The position numbers and the translations under genes were made by a program. From contig NZ_BJNO01000024.1 of NCBI RefSeq assembly GCF_006539725.1, forward strand, positions 1 to 64,000: a stretch of 64,000 nt of DNA. The letters are read 5' to 3'. Of the stretch, positions 33,548 to 44,159 are shown in pieces. This DNA is from Klebsiella terrigena (GTDB lineage: Bacteria; Pseudomonadota; Gammaproteobacteria; Enterobacterales; Enterobacteriaceae). Every line of letters begins with the position of its first letter. Within the stretch, counting starts at the first letter, position 1. Below the pieces are notes generated by a model. The model worked only from the letters and a program-made list of their open reading frames with translations. It was not told the origin of the DNA and did no database searches.

Positions 33548-35314
33548 ATGAAACGCTCGATGCTTTATCTGGTGTGCGCCCTGGCTATATCTGCGCTTCC
33601 GGCTTACGCCGCTCAGGATAGTGATAAAACGATTATCTATGGCGGTGAAATATATAGCGCCGATCCCCACAATCCCCATCCGGAAGCCATTGGGATTGCC
33701 GGCAAAGAGATCGTTGCTGTAGGCCGCTATGCGGATGTGCTTAACCAGCTGGGAAAGAACGCCAGGCGGATGGATTTGCAGGGAAAATACCTGATGCCGG
33801 GGCTTATCGATAGCCATGCGCACGTGGCGGATGCCGGTTTTCAGACCCTCACCGTGGCGTTTCCCGACGGCATGAAAGATGCCGCTGCGATTAGGGCGTT
33901 TGTTGAGAAAAATGCGAATAATCCACGTCGCGATATTCACGGGGTGCAGTTTTATAGCAACGTTCCTCTGAGCTACTGGGATAATATCGGCCTGCTGGAT
34001 AGCGTATTTAACTCAGCGGCGTATAAAAATACACCGGTCGCCCTTGGCGGCGCTGACGCGCATACCGGCTGGGTTAATCAGGCCATGTTGCGCAAGGCGG
34101 GAATAAACGATCTGACGCTTGAAAAAGCGGCTCCCGGCATTAAAGCAGGTACCGTGTTGACGCCTGACGGCAAAATATCCGGCTTCGTTACCGAAGGGGC
34201 CTGGGATCATGTCCTGAGCGCCATTCCCCCCGTCGACGACGAGAAAATCGCCCGCGCCATCACGGCGGGTGCGGACGTGATGAACCGCTTTGGCCTCACG
34301 GCGTGGATGGAGCCGCTCAGTAATATTCGCCCGCTCTCTCCTTCGTTCAACGCCAGCCCCGATCGCCGCAACCTGGGGCTGCTCCCGGCGTACGTCGCGC
34401 TGGCGAAAGCCGGTAAATTAACCGCGCATGTCAGCGGGCTGGCGCTGGTGAATATCAACTCCTCGCCGGCGATCGTTGATGATGTCATCGCGCTCAGAGA
34501 GCAGTTCTCGCAGGCTGCGGACATTAAGCTGGTGGGAATTAAAATCTTCCAGGATGGCGTGATTGAGTATCCCTCTCAGAGTGCAAAGCTAAGCCAGCCG
34601 TATCTTAATCGTCCCGGCTATCGCGGCAGCGAAACGCTGGATAAAGAGAAGTTTTGCCAGCTTATTAGCAAAGCCGATGCTGAAAACCTGATCGCGCATT
34701 TTCATGCTATAGGCGACCGGGCGGTGCAGGAGTCGCTGGATGCGGTGGCCTGCGCCCGCAAAGCGAATGGCAATATGAATGTTCTGCACAGCATCACCCA
34801 TCTTGAAGTGGTGAGCCCGCAAAGCCTTCCTCGTTTTCAGCAGCTTAACGTCGCGGCCTCCATGCAGCTGCTGTGGGCCGGGAAAGATAGCGATGGCGCA
34901 ACGACCACGCTGCTTGAGGGCAAAGTGGCGCCGTCGTTATTGCAACATCTTTACCCGGCTGGAGATTTGTACCGTCATCATGCGCTGATTGCCGGGGCCA
35001 GCGACTGGCCGGTCTCCAGCCCCAATCCGCTGCTGGCAATTTACACCGCGGTTACGCGCACCGCTGAGTCAGGCGTGCTGCCACCGGACAGCGAAAAAAT
35101 AAGCCGGGCGGCGATGCTGCAGGCCTACACCATAAACGCGGCGAAAGTGATTGGCCGCGAGCGGGAGATAGGGTCTGTTAGCGTTGGAAAAAGCGCGGAT
35201 CTGGTGCTGTTCGACCGCAACCTTGAGAAGGTCAGCATTGAGGAACTGCGGGATGCCAACGTTTTATGGACGATGTTCGAAGGCCGGCAGGTGTATCGCG
35301 CGGACCCGCTTTGA
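33548..35314 (+). CDS. exported metal-dependent amidohydrolase (YtcJ-like, amidohydrolase family 3)
   Basis: A 588-residue enzyme with a signal peptide (MKRSMLYLVCALAISALPAYA) predicting a periplasmic location. Metal-binding motifs of the amidohydrolase superfamily are present: GLIDSHAHV (about residues 87-95), HFHAIGDRA (HxH-type, about 383-391), HSITHLE, and the late aspartate in IAGASDWPVSSPNP. A C-terminal beta-sandwich returns with GSVSVGKSADLVLFDRN. The frame is open from a GTG at 33518, but the ATG at 33548 has a GGAGTT ribosome site and creates the signal peptide. The substrate is unknown; family members hydrolyse N-substituted amides or imides. Confidence 0.88.
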   Translation: MKRSMLYLVCALAISALPAYAAQDSDKTIIYGGEIYSADPHNPHPEAIGIAGKEIVAVGRYADVLNQLGKNARRMDLQGKYLMPGLIDSHAHVADAGFQTLTVAFPDGMKDAAAIRAFVEKNANNPRRDIHGVQFYSNVPLSYWDNIGLLDSVFNSAAYKNTPVALGGADAHTGWVNQAMLRKAGINDLTLEKAAPGIKAGTVLTPDGKISGFVTEGAWDHVLSAIPPVDDEKIARAITAGADVMNRFGLTAWMEPLSNIRPLSPSFNASPDRRNLGLLPAYVALAKAGKLTAHVSGLALVNINSSPAIVDDVIALREQFSQAADIKLVGIKIFQDGVIEYPSQSAKLSQPYLNRPGYRGSETLDKEKFCQLISKADAENLIAHFHAIGDRAVQESLDAVACARKANGNMNVLHSITHLEVVSPQSLPRFQQLNVAASMQLLWAGKDSDGATTTLLEGKVAPSLLQHLYPAGDLYRHHALIAGASDWPVSSPNPLLAIYTAVTRTAESGVLPPDSEKISRAAMLQAYTINAAKVIGREREIGSVSVGKSADLVLFDRNLEKVSIEELRDANVLWTMFEGRQVYRADPL

Positions 35315-35335
35315 GCGGCGGTTAAATCAGCACAA

Positions 35336-35362
35336 AGGGCTGCCGGATGGCGGCCTTTTTTG
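35336..35362 (+). terminator. terminator of the amidohydrolase unit
   Basis: Stem GGCTGCC/GGCGGCC (35338-35344/35349-35355) with a 4-base loop, followed by TTTTTT, 23 bases after the stop codon. Confidence 0.8.
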
Positions 35363-35451
35363 TCGCTCCGCTGGCCGCTTTTTGCGCACGAAATCAAAAA
35401 ACGCATCGGCACTCTTTTATGACAACAGCCGCGCTTTAGCGCGAAATCAGG

Positions 35452-35608
35452 CTGTCATAAAAAGAAAATTTTTCCGTAAACTTATCGTCATTATTATGCT
35501 TAACAGATTGATTAAAAATGATTTTATTTACCATTATTCTGCGTATAACCGTCTGTCATAAAACTGTAATAAATCGTACATTTTACTGTCACCTCTTTGT
35601 CCTATTTT
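35452..35608 (+). promoter_or_regulatory. pstS promoter with Pho boxes
   Basis: CTGTCATAAAACTGTAAT (35553-35570) matches the 18-bp Pho box. It is followed in phase 22 bases later by CGTACATTTTACTGTCAC (35575-35592), whose right half is perfect. A -10 hexamer TATTTT (35603-35608) lies 10 bases beyond, so PhoB would replace the -35 element. A further CTGTCATAAAAAG half-box sits at 35452. The transcript start should be near 35615, about 43 bases before pstS. Confidence 0.88.
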
Positions 35609-35657
35609 GCTCACCATAGCCTCGAAACAACGATTTACGAATCCAGCAGGAGACATT

Positions 35658-36698
35658 ATGAACGTTATGCGTACCACCGTCGCAACAGTTGTCGCCGCGA
35701 CCTTATCTATGAGCGCTTTTTCTGCATTTGCAGCAGCAAGTCTGACGGGCGCAGGCGCAACTTTCCCTGCGCCGGTGTATGCCAAATGGGCTGATACTTA
35801 TCAGAAAGAAACCGGCAATAAAGTGAACTACCAGGGCATCGGCTCTTCCGGTGGTGTAAAACAAATTATTGCCAACACCGTTGATTTCGGTGCTTCTGAT
35901 GCTCCTCTGGCTGACGACAAGCTGGCTCAGGAAGGTTTGTTCCAGTTCCCAACCGTTATCGGCGGCGTGGTGCTGGCCGTTAACCTGCCAGGCGTGAAGT
36001 CCGGCGAGCTGGTGCTGGATGGTAAAACGCTGGGTGACATCTACCTGGGCAAAATTAAGAAGTGGGATGACGAAGCGATTGCCAAACTCAACCCAGGCAA
36101 GAAGCTGCCGGCACAGAATATTGCCGTGGTTCGTCGTGCTGATGGCTCCGGTACCTCCTTCGTCTTCACCAGCTACCTGGCGAAAGTGAACGAAGAGTGG
36201 AAATCTAAAATCGGCGCGGGCTCTACCGTTAACTGGCCGACCGGTCTGGGCGGTAAAGGTAACGACGGTATCGCCGCTTTCGTTCAGCGTCTGCCGGGTT
36301 CTATTGGCTACGTTGAGTACGCCTATGCGAAACAAAACAACCTCGCCTACACCAAGCTGGTGTCTGCCGACGGCAAGCCGGTTAGCCCAACGGAAGATAA
36401 CTTCGCGAACGCCGCGAAAGGTATTGACTGGAGCAAGTCCTTTGCTCAGGACCTGACTAACCAGAAAGGTGAAAATGCATGGCCGATCACCTCAACCACC
36501 TTTATTCTGGTGCACAAGGCTTCCAACAAGCCTGAGCATACGGCTGAAGTGCTGAAGTTCTTCGACTGGGCGTATAAAAACGGCGGTAAAGAAGCTAACG
36601 CACTGGATTACGCAACGCTGCCAGAAAACGTGGTTGAGCAGGTTCGCGCTGCATGGAAAACCAACGTGAAGGACAGCAGCGGTAAAGCGCTGTACTAA
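35658..36698 (+). CDS. pstS: periplasmic phosphate-binding protein PstS
   Basis: The receptor of the high-affinity phosphate importer; 346 residues, as in E. coli. The signal peptide [25 protein letters not shown] is followed by the mature start [12 protein letters not shown]. Phosphate contacts are expected in [24 protein letters not shown] and RADGSGTSF. The ATG at 35658 (AGCAGGAGACATT upstream) is preferred to the longer frame from 35607. Its expression is set by the Pho boxes upstream. Confidence 0.98.
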   Translation: MNVMRTTVATVVAATLSMSAFSAFAAASLTGAGATFPAPVYAKWADTYQKETGNKVNYQGIGSSGGVKQIIANTVDFGASDAPLADDKLAQEGLFQFPTVIGGVVLAVNLPGVKSGELVLDGKTLGDIYLGKIKKWDDEAIAKLNPGKKLPAQNIAVVRRADGSGTSFVFTSYLAKVNEEWKSKIGAGSTVNWPTGLGGKGNDGIAAFVQRLPGSIGYVEYAYAKQNNLAYTKLVSADGKPVSPTEDNFANAAKGIDWSKSFAQDLTNQKGENAWPITSTTFILVHKASNKPEHTAEVLKFFDWAYKNGGKEANALDYATLPENVVEQVRAAWKTNVKDSSGKALY

Positions 36699-36703
36699 TA
36701 CTC

Positions 36704-36759
36704 GCTATACTTCGCGCTGCAGGCTCCGTTGCTGCGGCGCGAATTATTTTGGGTATAGC
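36704..36759. repeat. short ERIC-type derivative in the pstS-pstC gap
   Basis: A 56-bp element with perfect inverted ends GCTATAC/GTATAGC and the ERIC-terminal GAATTATTTTGGGTATAG. The central palindrome of a full ERIC is missing. It starts 5 bases after the pstS stop codon. As folded RNA it could protect pstS mRNA or reduce read-through to pstC. Confidence 0.65.
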
Positions 36760-36820
36760 ATTACCTTTGTCTAACAGGTCAGTAATATAGCGGCCTTTCG
36801 GACCCGAACTTAAAGAGTAA

Positions 36821-38673
<1,853 letters not shown>

Positions 38674-38704
38674 TTTTTTGCAGCGCGGCGAAACGCGGCG
38701 CTGA

Positions 38705-39493
<789 letters not shown>

Positions 39494-39620
39494 TATGCTC
39501 CTCAGCTTTCAGGCTGTACCCGCGCTGGCTGCCTTTGCTCATCCCGGTTACGTAGCGCTCTACGCGACCGGGGATTTGCGCTCTTGCCGCCTCGCTATGG
39601 CCAGAAATCTTTTGGGCATC
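39494..39620. repeat. full-length (127-bp) ERIC-like element between pstB and phoU
   Basis: The element starts on the base after the pstB stop and ends just before the phoU ribosome site (TGGAGGAACG). It begins TATGCTCCTCAGCTTTCAGG and ends AATCTTTTGGGCATC. The core CTCATCCCGGTTACGTAG / CTACGCGACCGGGGATT is the diagnostic ERIC palindrome, followed by CTCTTGCCGCC. Its length equals that of the classical ERIC. Confidence 0.85.
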
Positions 39621-39630
39621 TGGAGGAACG

Positions 39631-40356
39631 ATGGATAACCTAAATCTTAATAAACATATTTCCGGCCAGTTCAACGCTGAACTGGAGTATATCCGCACCC
39701 AGGTCATGACGATGGGCGGGCTGGTGGAGCAGCAGCTTTCTGATGCGATCACCGCGATGCATAACCAGGACAGCGAGCTGGCAAAGCGCGTTATCGATGG
39801 TGATAAGCAGGTCAATATGATGGAAGTGGCCATTGATGAAGCCTGCGTGCGCATCATCGCCAAACGTCAGCCTACCGCCAGCGACCTGCGCCTAGTCATG
39901 GCGATTATCAAAACCATCGCCGAGCTGGAACGTATCGGCGACGTGGCGGATAAAATTTGCCGCACGGCGCTGGAGAAGTTCTCCCAGCAGCATCAGCCGC
40001 TGCTGGTGAGCCTGGAGTCGCTCGGCCGCCACACCGTGCAGATGCTGCACGATGTGCTCGACGCCTTTGCGCGAATGGATCTGGACGAAGCCGTGCGTAT
40101 CTATCGTGAAGATAAGAAAGTGGATCAGGAGTATGAAGGCATCGTGCGTCAGCTGATGACCTATATGATGGAAGATTCACGTACGATTCCGAGCGTGCTG
40201 ACCGCCCTGTTCTGCGCCCGCTCGATTGAGCGCATCGGCGACCGCTGCCAGAACATCTGCGAATATATCTTCTACTTCGTCAAAGGCCAGGACTTCCGCC
40301 ACGTTGGTGGCGATGAGCTGGATAAGCTGCTGGCGGGTAAAGATCCGAAAGAGTAA
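39631..40356 (+). CDS. phoU: phosphate signalling regulator PhoU
   Basis: A negative regulator of the Pho response: it couples the Pst transporter to the PhoR kinase in E. coli. It is 241 residues of tandem three-helix bundles. Each repeat has the metal-binding E(D)xxxD pattern, seen in [22 protein letters not shown] (about residues 89-110) and [22 protein letters not shown] (about 191-212). It is the last gene of pstSCAB-phoU. Confidence 0.98.
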   Translation: MDNLNLNKHISGQFNAELEYIRTQVMTMGGLVEQQLSDAITAMHNQDSELAKRVIDGDKQVNMMEVAIDEACVRIIAKRQPTASDLRLVMAIIKTIAELERIGDVADKICRTALEKFSQQHQPLLVSLESLGRHTVQMLHDVLDAFARMDLDEAVRIYREDKKVDQEYEGIVRQLMTYMMEDSRTIPSVLTALFCARSIERIGDRCQNICEYIFYFVKGQDFRHVGGDELDKLLAGKDPKE

Positions 40357-40360
40357 CCAC

Positions 40361-40441
40361 CGCTCCCCGGCCGCGCGACGCTGGCCGGGGTAACGGGATC
40401 TCGCGAAACCCTGGCCCGGCCGAGCGCAGCGACGCCGGGAG
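40361..40441. repeat. REP/BIME-like hairpin pair downstream of phoU
   Basis: Two GC-rich inverted repeats are arranged head to head: CCCCGGCC/GGCCGGGG (40365-40372/40383-40390) and CCCGGC/GCCGGG (40415-40420/40434-40439). They lie in the gap between the convergent phoU and yieH and probably serve as 3'-end stabiliser/terminator. Confidence 0.6.
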
Positions 40442-40442
40442 C

Positions 40443-41108
40443 TTAACGGGTAACTTCCCAGCCCCGCGCTTTCCACAGCGCCGGAAGCTGCGCTAAATCG
40501 GTAAACATCGTCACTTTCGGATGCTCGATCGGCGGATTGTGCGGATCGGCGCAGAAGTAGAACACCTCCATTCCGGCAGCAATTCCCGACCGGGCCCCGG
40601 CGCTGGAGTCATCCACCAGAATGCAGTTTTCGACGTTAACGTTCATCGCCTTCGCCGCGTGGAACATTAGCGCCGGATCGGGCTTCCAGCGCTGAATATC
40701 GTAGCCGCTGTACAGCCTGTCGGGGAAATGGTGCAGCATGCCGGTTCTGCCGAGCGAGTGCTGCATTTTGCTGACCGGGCCGTTCGAGACCACACACTGG
40801 GGAACGGTCACCGCGTCCAGCAGCGCTTCAGCGCCGGCGATAGCCTCCAGCTCTGAGTCAAACAGGCGCGCCACCTCGTCACGATAGACCGGTTCAAGCG
40901 TCGCCTTTTGCAGGCTAACGCCGTACTCCTCGTTGATGGTATCGATGATTTCGTAGAGCTTTACGCCTTTGAAGCGCTTAAAGATCTCTTCTAAATCCAG
41001 CGTAATGCCGAACTCTTTGAACATGTGAACATAGGCGCGGGAACAGATCACTTCGCTGTCGACCAGCGTGCCGTCACAGTCGAAAAACAGGGCTTCTATT
41101 GGGGACAT
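40443..41108 (-). CDS. yieH: 6-phosphogluconate phosphatase YieH (HAD family)
   Basis: A 221-residue HAD-superfamily phosphatase with a DhbG-type cap. Motif I is FFDCDGTLVDS (about residues 8-18), motif II VVSNGPVS, motif III lysine in RWKPDPALMF and motif IV ILVDDSSAGARSG. It is collinear with E. coli YieH, which acts on 6-phosphogluconate and purine nucleotides in vitro. It is divergent from adeP. Confidence 0.95.
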   Translation of the reverse strand: MSPIEALFFDCDGTLVDSEVICSRAYVHMFKEFGITLDLEEIFKRFKGVKLYEIIDTINEEYGVSLQKATLEPVYRDEVARLFDSELEAIAGAEALLDAVTVPQCVVSNGPVSKMQHSLGRTGMLHHFPDRLYSGYDIQRWKPDPALMFHAAKAMNVNVENCILVDDSSAGARSGIAAGMEVFYFCADPHNPPIEHPKVTMFTDLAQLPALWKARGWEVTR

Positions 41109-41158
41109 GCTGTTTCCATTTTAACAAGTTTAACGTTTTCGTAATGCAGATTTGCGGG

Positions 41159-41174
41159 ACGCAATCGTTGCCGT
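41159..41174. promoter_or_regulatory. PurR box upstream of adeP
   Basis: ACGCAATCGTTGCCGT matches 13 of 16 positions of the PurR operator ACGCAAACGTTTGCGT. It lies about 105 bases before the adeP start, in the yieH-adeP divergent gap. Repression of adenine uptake by PurR is known in E. coli. Confidence 0.7.
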
Positions 41175-41277
41175 ATAAGCAAAAGCAATGAAAAAAAATT
41201 AACACACAACTGCACCAGGTGTCGCATTTTGGTATAGGATAGCCTCGAATTTTCCCTCCTTTGTTCGGAAACCGATA

Positions 41278-42615
41278 ATGAGTCAACAACAAACCAGCCA
41301 GTCTTCTGGCCAGGGTCTGCTGGAGCGCGTGTTCAAGCTGCGTGAACATGGCACGACGGCACGCACCGAAGCGATCGCAGGTTTCACCACCTTCCTGACG
41401 ATGGTCTACATTGTTTTCGTTAACCCACAGATTCTCGGCGTGGCGGGTATGGATACCAGCGCTGTGTTTGTGACGACCTGCCTGATCGCGGCATTCGGCA
41501 GTATTATGATGGGGCTGTTTGCTAACCTGCCCGTCGCCCTGGCGCCGGCAATGGGCCTTAACGCCTTCTTTGCCTTTGTGGTGGTTCAGGCAATGGGCCT
41601 GCCGTGGCAGGTGGGGATGGGGGCCATTTTCTGGGGCGCCGTCGGCCTGCTGCTGCTGACGATTTTCCGCGTACGCTACTGGATGATCGCCAATATTCCG
41701 ATGAGTCTGCGGGTGGGCATCACCAGCGGTATCGGCCTGTTCATCGGTATGATGGGGCTGAAAAATGCGGGAGTGATCGTTGCCAACAAAGACACGCTGG
41801 TCAGCATCGGTAACCTGACCTCCCACAGCGTGCTGCTGGGGATCCTTGGCTTCTTCATCATCGCCATTCTGGCGTCGCGTAACATCCACGCGGCGGTCCT
41901 GGTTTCTATCGTGGTGACAACGCTGCTGGGTTGGATGCTGGGCGATGTTCACTACACCGGCATTGTTTCTGCGCCGCCGAGCGTGATGACGGTTGTCGGT
42001 CATGTTGATTTAGCCGGTTCGTTTAATCTTGGCCTGGCCGGCGTTATCTTCTCCTTTATGCTGGTCAACCTGTTTGACTCCTCCGGTACCCTGATTGGGG
42101 TGACGGATAAAGCCGGTCTTGCCGATGAGAAAGGTAAATTCCCGCGCATGAAGCAGGCGCTGTTCGTGGACAGCGTCTCTTCCGTAGCGGGCTCCTTTAT
42201 CGGCACCTCGTCGGTCACGGCCTATATCGAATCCTCCTCCGGCGTCTCCGTCGGCGGACGTACCGGCCTGACGGCGGTAGTTGTCGGTATTCTGTTCCTG
42301 CTGGTGATTTTCCTGTCGCCGCTGGCGGGAATGGTGCCAGCCTACGCTGCCGCCGGTGCGTTAATCTACGTTGGCGTGCTGATGACCTCCAGCCTGTCGC
42401 GCGTGAAGTGGGACGATCTGACGGAAGCGGTACCGGCGTTCATTACCGCGGTGATGATGCCGTTTAGCTTCTCCATCACCGAAGGTATCGCCCTGGGCTT
42501 TATCTCCTACTGCGTGATGAAGATTGGCACCGGCCGCCTGCGCGACCTCAGCCCGTGCGTGATTATCGTATCACTGCTGTTCGTGCTGAAAATTGTGTTT
42601 ATCGACGCCCACTGA
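41278..42615 (+). CDS. adeP: high-affinity adenine permease AdeP (NCS2 family)
   Basis: A proton-coupled adenine importer of the AzgA-like NCS2 branch, 445 residues, the E. coli length (formerly YieG/PurP). It has 14 hydrophobic segments. Signatures include AIAGFTTFLTMVYIVFVNPQIL, ALAPAMGLNAFF (TM3 substrate region) and the TM10 stretch FIGTSSVTAYIESSSGVSVGGRTGL. PurR control is predicted from the upstream box. Confidence 0.96.
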   Translation: MSQQQTSQSSGQGLLERVFKLREHGTTARTEAIAGFTTFLTMVYIVFVNPQILGVAGMDTSAVFVTTCLIAAFGSIMMGLFANLPVALAPAMGLNAFFAFVVVQAMGLPWQVGMGAIFWGAVGLLLLTIFRVRYWMIANIPMSLRVGITSGIGLFIGMMGLKNAGVIVANKDTLVSIGNLTSHSVLLGILGFFIIAILASRNIHAAVLVSIVVTTLLGWMLGDVHYTGIVSAPPSVMTVVGHVDLAGSFNLGLAGVIFSFMLVNLFDSSGTLIGVTDKAGLADEKGKFPRMKQALFVDSVSSVAGSFIGTSSVTAYIESSSGVSVGGRTGLTAVVVGILFLLVIFLSPLAGMVPAYAAAGALIYVGVLMTSSLSRVKWDDLTEAVPAFITAVMMPFSFSITEGIALGFISYCVMKIGTGRLRDLSPCVIIVSLLFVLKIVFIDAH

Positions 42616-42628
42616 TTTGCCCGCACTC

Positions 42629-42654
42629 AACCCTCTCCCAACAGGGAGAGGGTT
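42629..42654. terminator. hairpin between convergent adeP and chrR
   Basis: A perfect 11-bp stem AACCCTCTCCC/GGGAGAGGGTT with an AACA loop. There is no clean U-run, but the position, 13 bases after adeP and 6 before the chrR stop, suggests a two-way terminator or a repetitive palindrome common in enterobacteria. Confidence 0.6.
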
Positions 42655-42659
42655 ATCAC

Positions 42660-43226
42660 CTAGGCTTTAACGCGCTGAATATAGTCGCCAAAGGCGCTCA
42701 GCTGTCCGCTGAGATGATCGAGCGTGCTCTGATCGACCACTTCTCCCGACTGCGGATCGACCTTGTTCTGAATAACCCCACCCATAAACTCAGGCTTGTT
42801 CATCACCATCGCGTCGAGGAACACCAGAATCTGCCGCAGGTGATACTGGCAGCGCGCGCCGCCGATAGCGCCCATCGAGCTGGTTTGGATCAGTACCGGC
42901 TTCCCTGAGAGCGGCTGTTCAGGCAGGCGAGACAGCCAGTCAATCGCATTTTTCAGGCCGCCGGGAACCGAGTAGTTATACTCCGGCGTCACGATGACCA
43001 CCCCATCCGCTTCGCGAATCTGGCGCGCAATCTCCTGCACGCTTTGCGGGAATCCCTCTTCCTGCTGAACATCCGCATCGTATAGCGGAATGTCGCCAAT
43101 CGACGGCAGCGCGGAGATCGCCATCCCCGCAGGCGCGATGCCCGGCAGGGTGCGTGCAACCATGCCATTAAACGACTCTTTGCGCAGACTTCCGAGTAAC
43201 GTAACAACTTTCAACGTATCAGACAT
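42660..43226 (-). CDS. chrR: NADPH-dependent FMN quinone/chromate reductase ChrR (YieF)
   Basis: A flavodoxin-like FMN reductase, 188 residues, collinear with E. coli ChrR. The FMN phosphate loop is LLGSLRKESFNGMVAR (about residues 10-25), the flavin contact PEYNYSVPGGLKNAIDWLSR (about residues 81-100) and TSSMGAIGGARCQYHLRQ. It reduces quinones and can reduce chromate, protecting against oxidative stress. Confidence 0.95.
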   Translation of the reverse strand: MSDTLKVVTLLGSLRKESFNGMVARTLPGIAPAGMAISALPSIGDIPLYDADVQQEEGFPQSVQEIARQIREADGVVIVTPEYNYSVPGGLKNAIDWLSRLPEQPLSGKPVLIQTSSMGAIGGARCQYHLRQILVFLDAMVMNKPEFMGGVIQNKVDPQSGEVVDQSTLDHLSGQLSAFGDYIQRVKA

Positions 43227-43263
43227 GATTGCTCCTTTGCATCATGATGGCCGGCCAAACCGG

Positions 43264-44001
43264 TCAGTTGAGGGAGAGTGCTTTTTCCACCGGCAGGCTG
43301 GTGAAGCGCATCAGGCGGGCTGAGGGCTCTTTCGCGCGCGTCTGGGCATCCGGCAGGGTTCGCCAGCCGTCGCTACCCGCGTATTCCCAGACTTTAAGCT
43401 GGCCGATACCCGGCGTAGCGGCAATGGACCAGACCAGCACCGACTCGGCGTCGCAGAGCGCCTCTATGGGCTGCATGTTGGCGGTACGCAGCCGACCTGC
43501 GCCTGGCAGCAGCTGCAGGCGCACGGGCGCTTCGCCGGTGAGCTTGAGGACGCTGCGGCGCAGCGCGACCAGCTGGGCGCGAGCTTCATCAGGATCGTGC
43601 TGGTTGTTAATCCAGAGATTTTCGTTGCTGTTGAAAACATACCGATTGGCGTCGTGCAGCGGATGCACGCCGCGAGAAGCGTGCTGCAGTTCCATGTCCA
43701 GGCCGCAGTCGCCTTCCGTTGTCAGCGTGACGCCAACGATATTTCCGGCATATGAAATGGAAAAGCGGGGAAGGTGGCGGTCGCGAAAGACCGGCCTGCC
43801 GTCGGCTTCTCTGATGATTTCGGGAAGCTCGCTAATGCCGTACAGCATAAACAGCAGCTCTGCGAGCAGCGACCGCGACGCGCAGTAGCGGGTTTGTCGG
43901 TACTCCGGCAAACGTCGTGCGGTTTGATGACAGGCCGCCGACAGGCGCGTTGATAGCGGCTCCCTTGCGCTCAGTATCCCTCTTGCAAAATGCGTTGCCA
44001 T
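43264..44001 (-). CDS. yieE: 4'-phosphopantetheinyl transferase-like protein YieE
   Basis: A 245-residue protein of the Sfp/EntD-type phosphopantetheinyl transferase family. The magnesium motif is seen as GDCGLDMELQ (family GIDIE) after ISYAGNIVGVTL. The second motif (W..KEA...K) is degenerate, seen as QLVALRRSVLKLTGE: tryptophan is missing and Lys-Glu is replaced by Arg-Arg/Ser. It is chrR's upstream neighbour, 37 bases away. Activity cannot be assumed; the carrier-protein partner is unknown. Confidence 0.85.
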   Translation of the reverse strand: MATHFARGILSAREPLSTRLSAACHQTARRLPEYRQTRYCASRSLLAELLFMLYGISELPEIIREADGRPVFRDRHLPRFSISYAGNIVGVTLTTEGDCGLDMELQHASRGVHPLHDANRYVFNSNENLWINNQHDPDEARAQLVALRRSVLKLTGEAPVRLQLLPGAGRLRTANMQPIEALCDAESVLVWSIAATPGIGQLKVWEYAGSDGWRTLPDAQTRAKEPSARLMRFTSLPVEKALSLN

Positions 44002-44159
44002 TCGTCGCTCCGTGATTAATGGTCAGAGATAAAAATTGAGAATTACATTATCGCCTGGAATTGATAGGTTTTAATGCGGAAATCATCCCTTGAAAAGGGG
44101 GATTATGTGAATTTTACAAATTCTTGCGTAACAAAGAGAGGGTGATACGTTTAACGCCG

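Noticed and set aside
35184..35561. 125-codon ORF between the amidohydrolase and pstS
   Set aside because: It begins inside the amidohydrolase gene in another frame and runs through its terminator and the Pho-box region.
41074..42003. 309-codon reverse ORF opposite adeP
   Set aside because: His/Gln/Asn-rich shadow of the adeP membrane protein; no ribosome site.
42629..42654. Possible CRISPR-like or mobile repeat
   Set aside because: A single palindrome without spacers or copies nearby; best read as a terminator or common enterobacterial palindrome.
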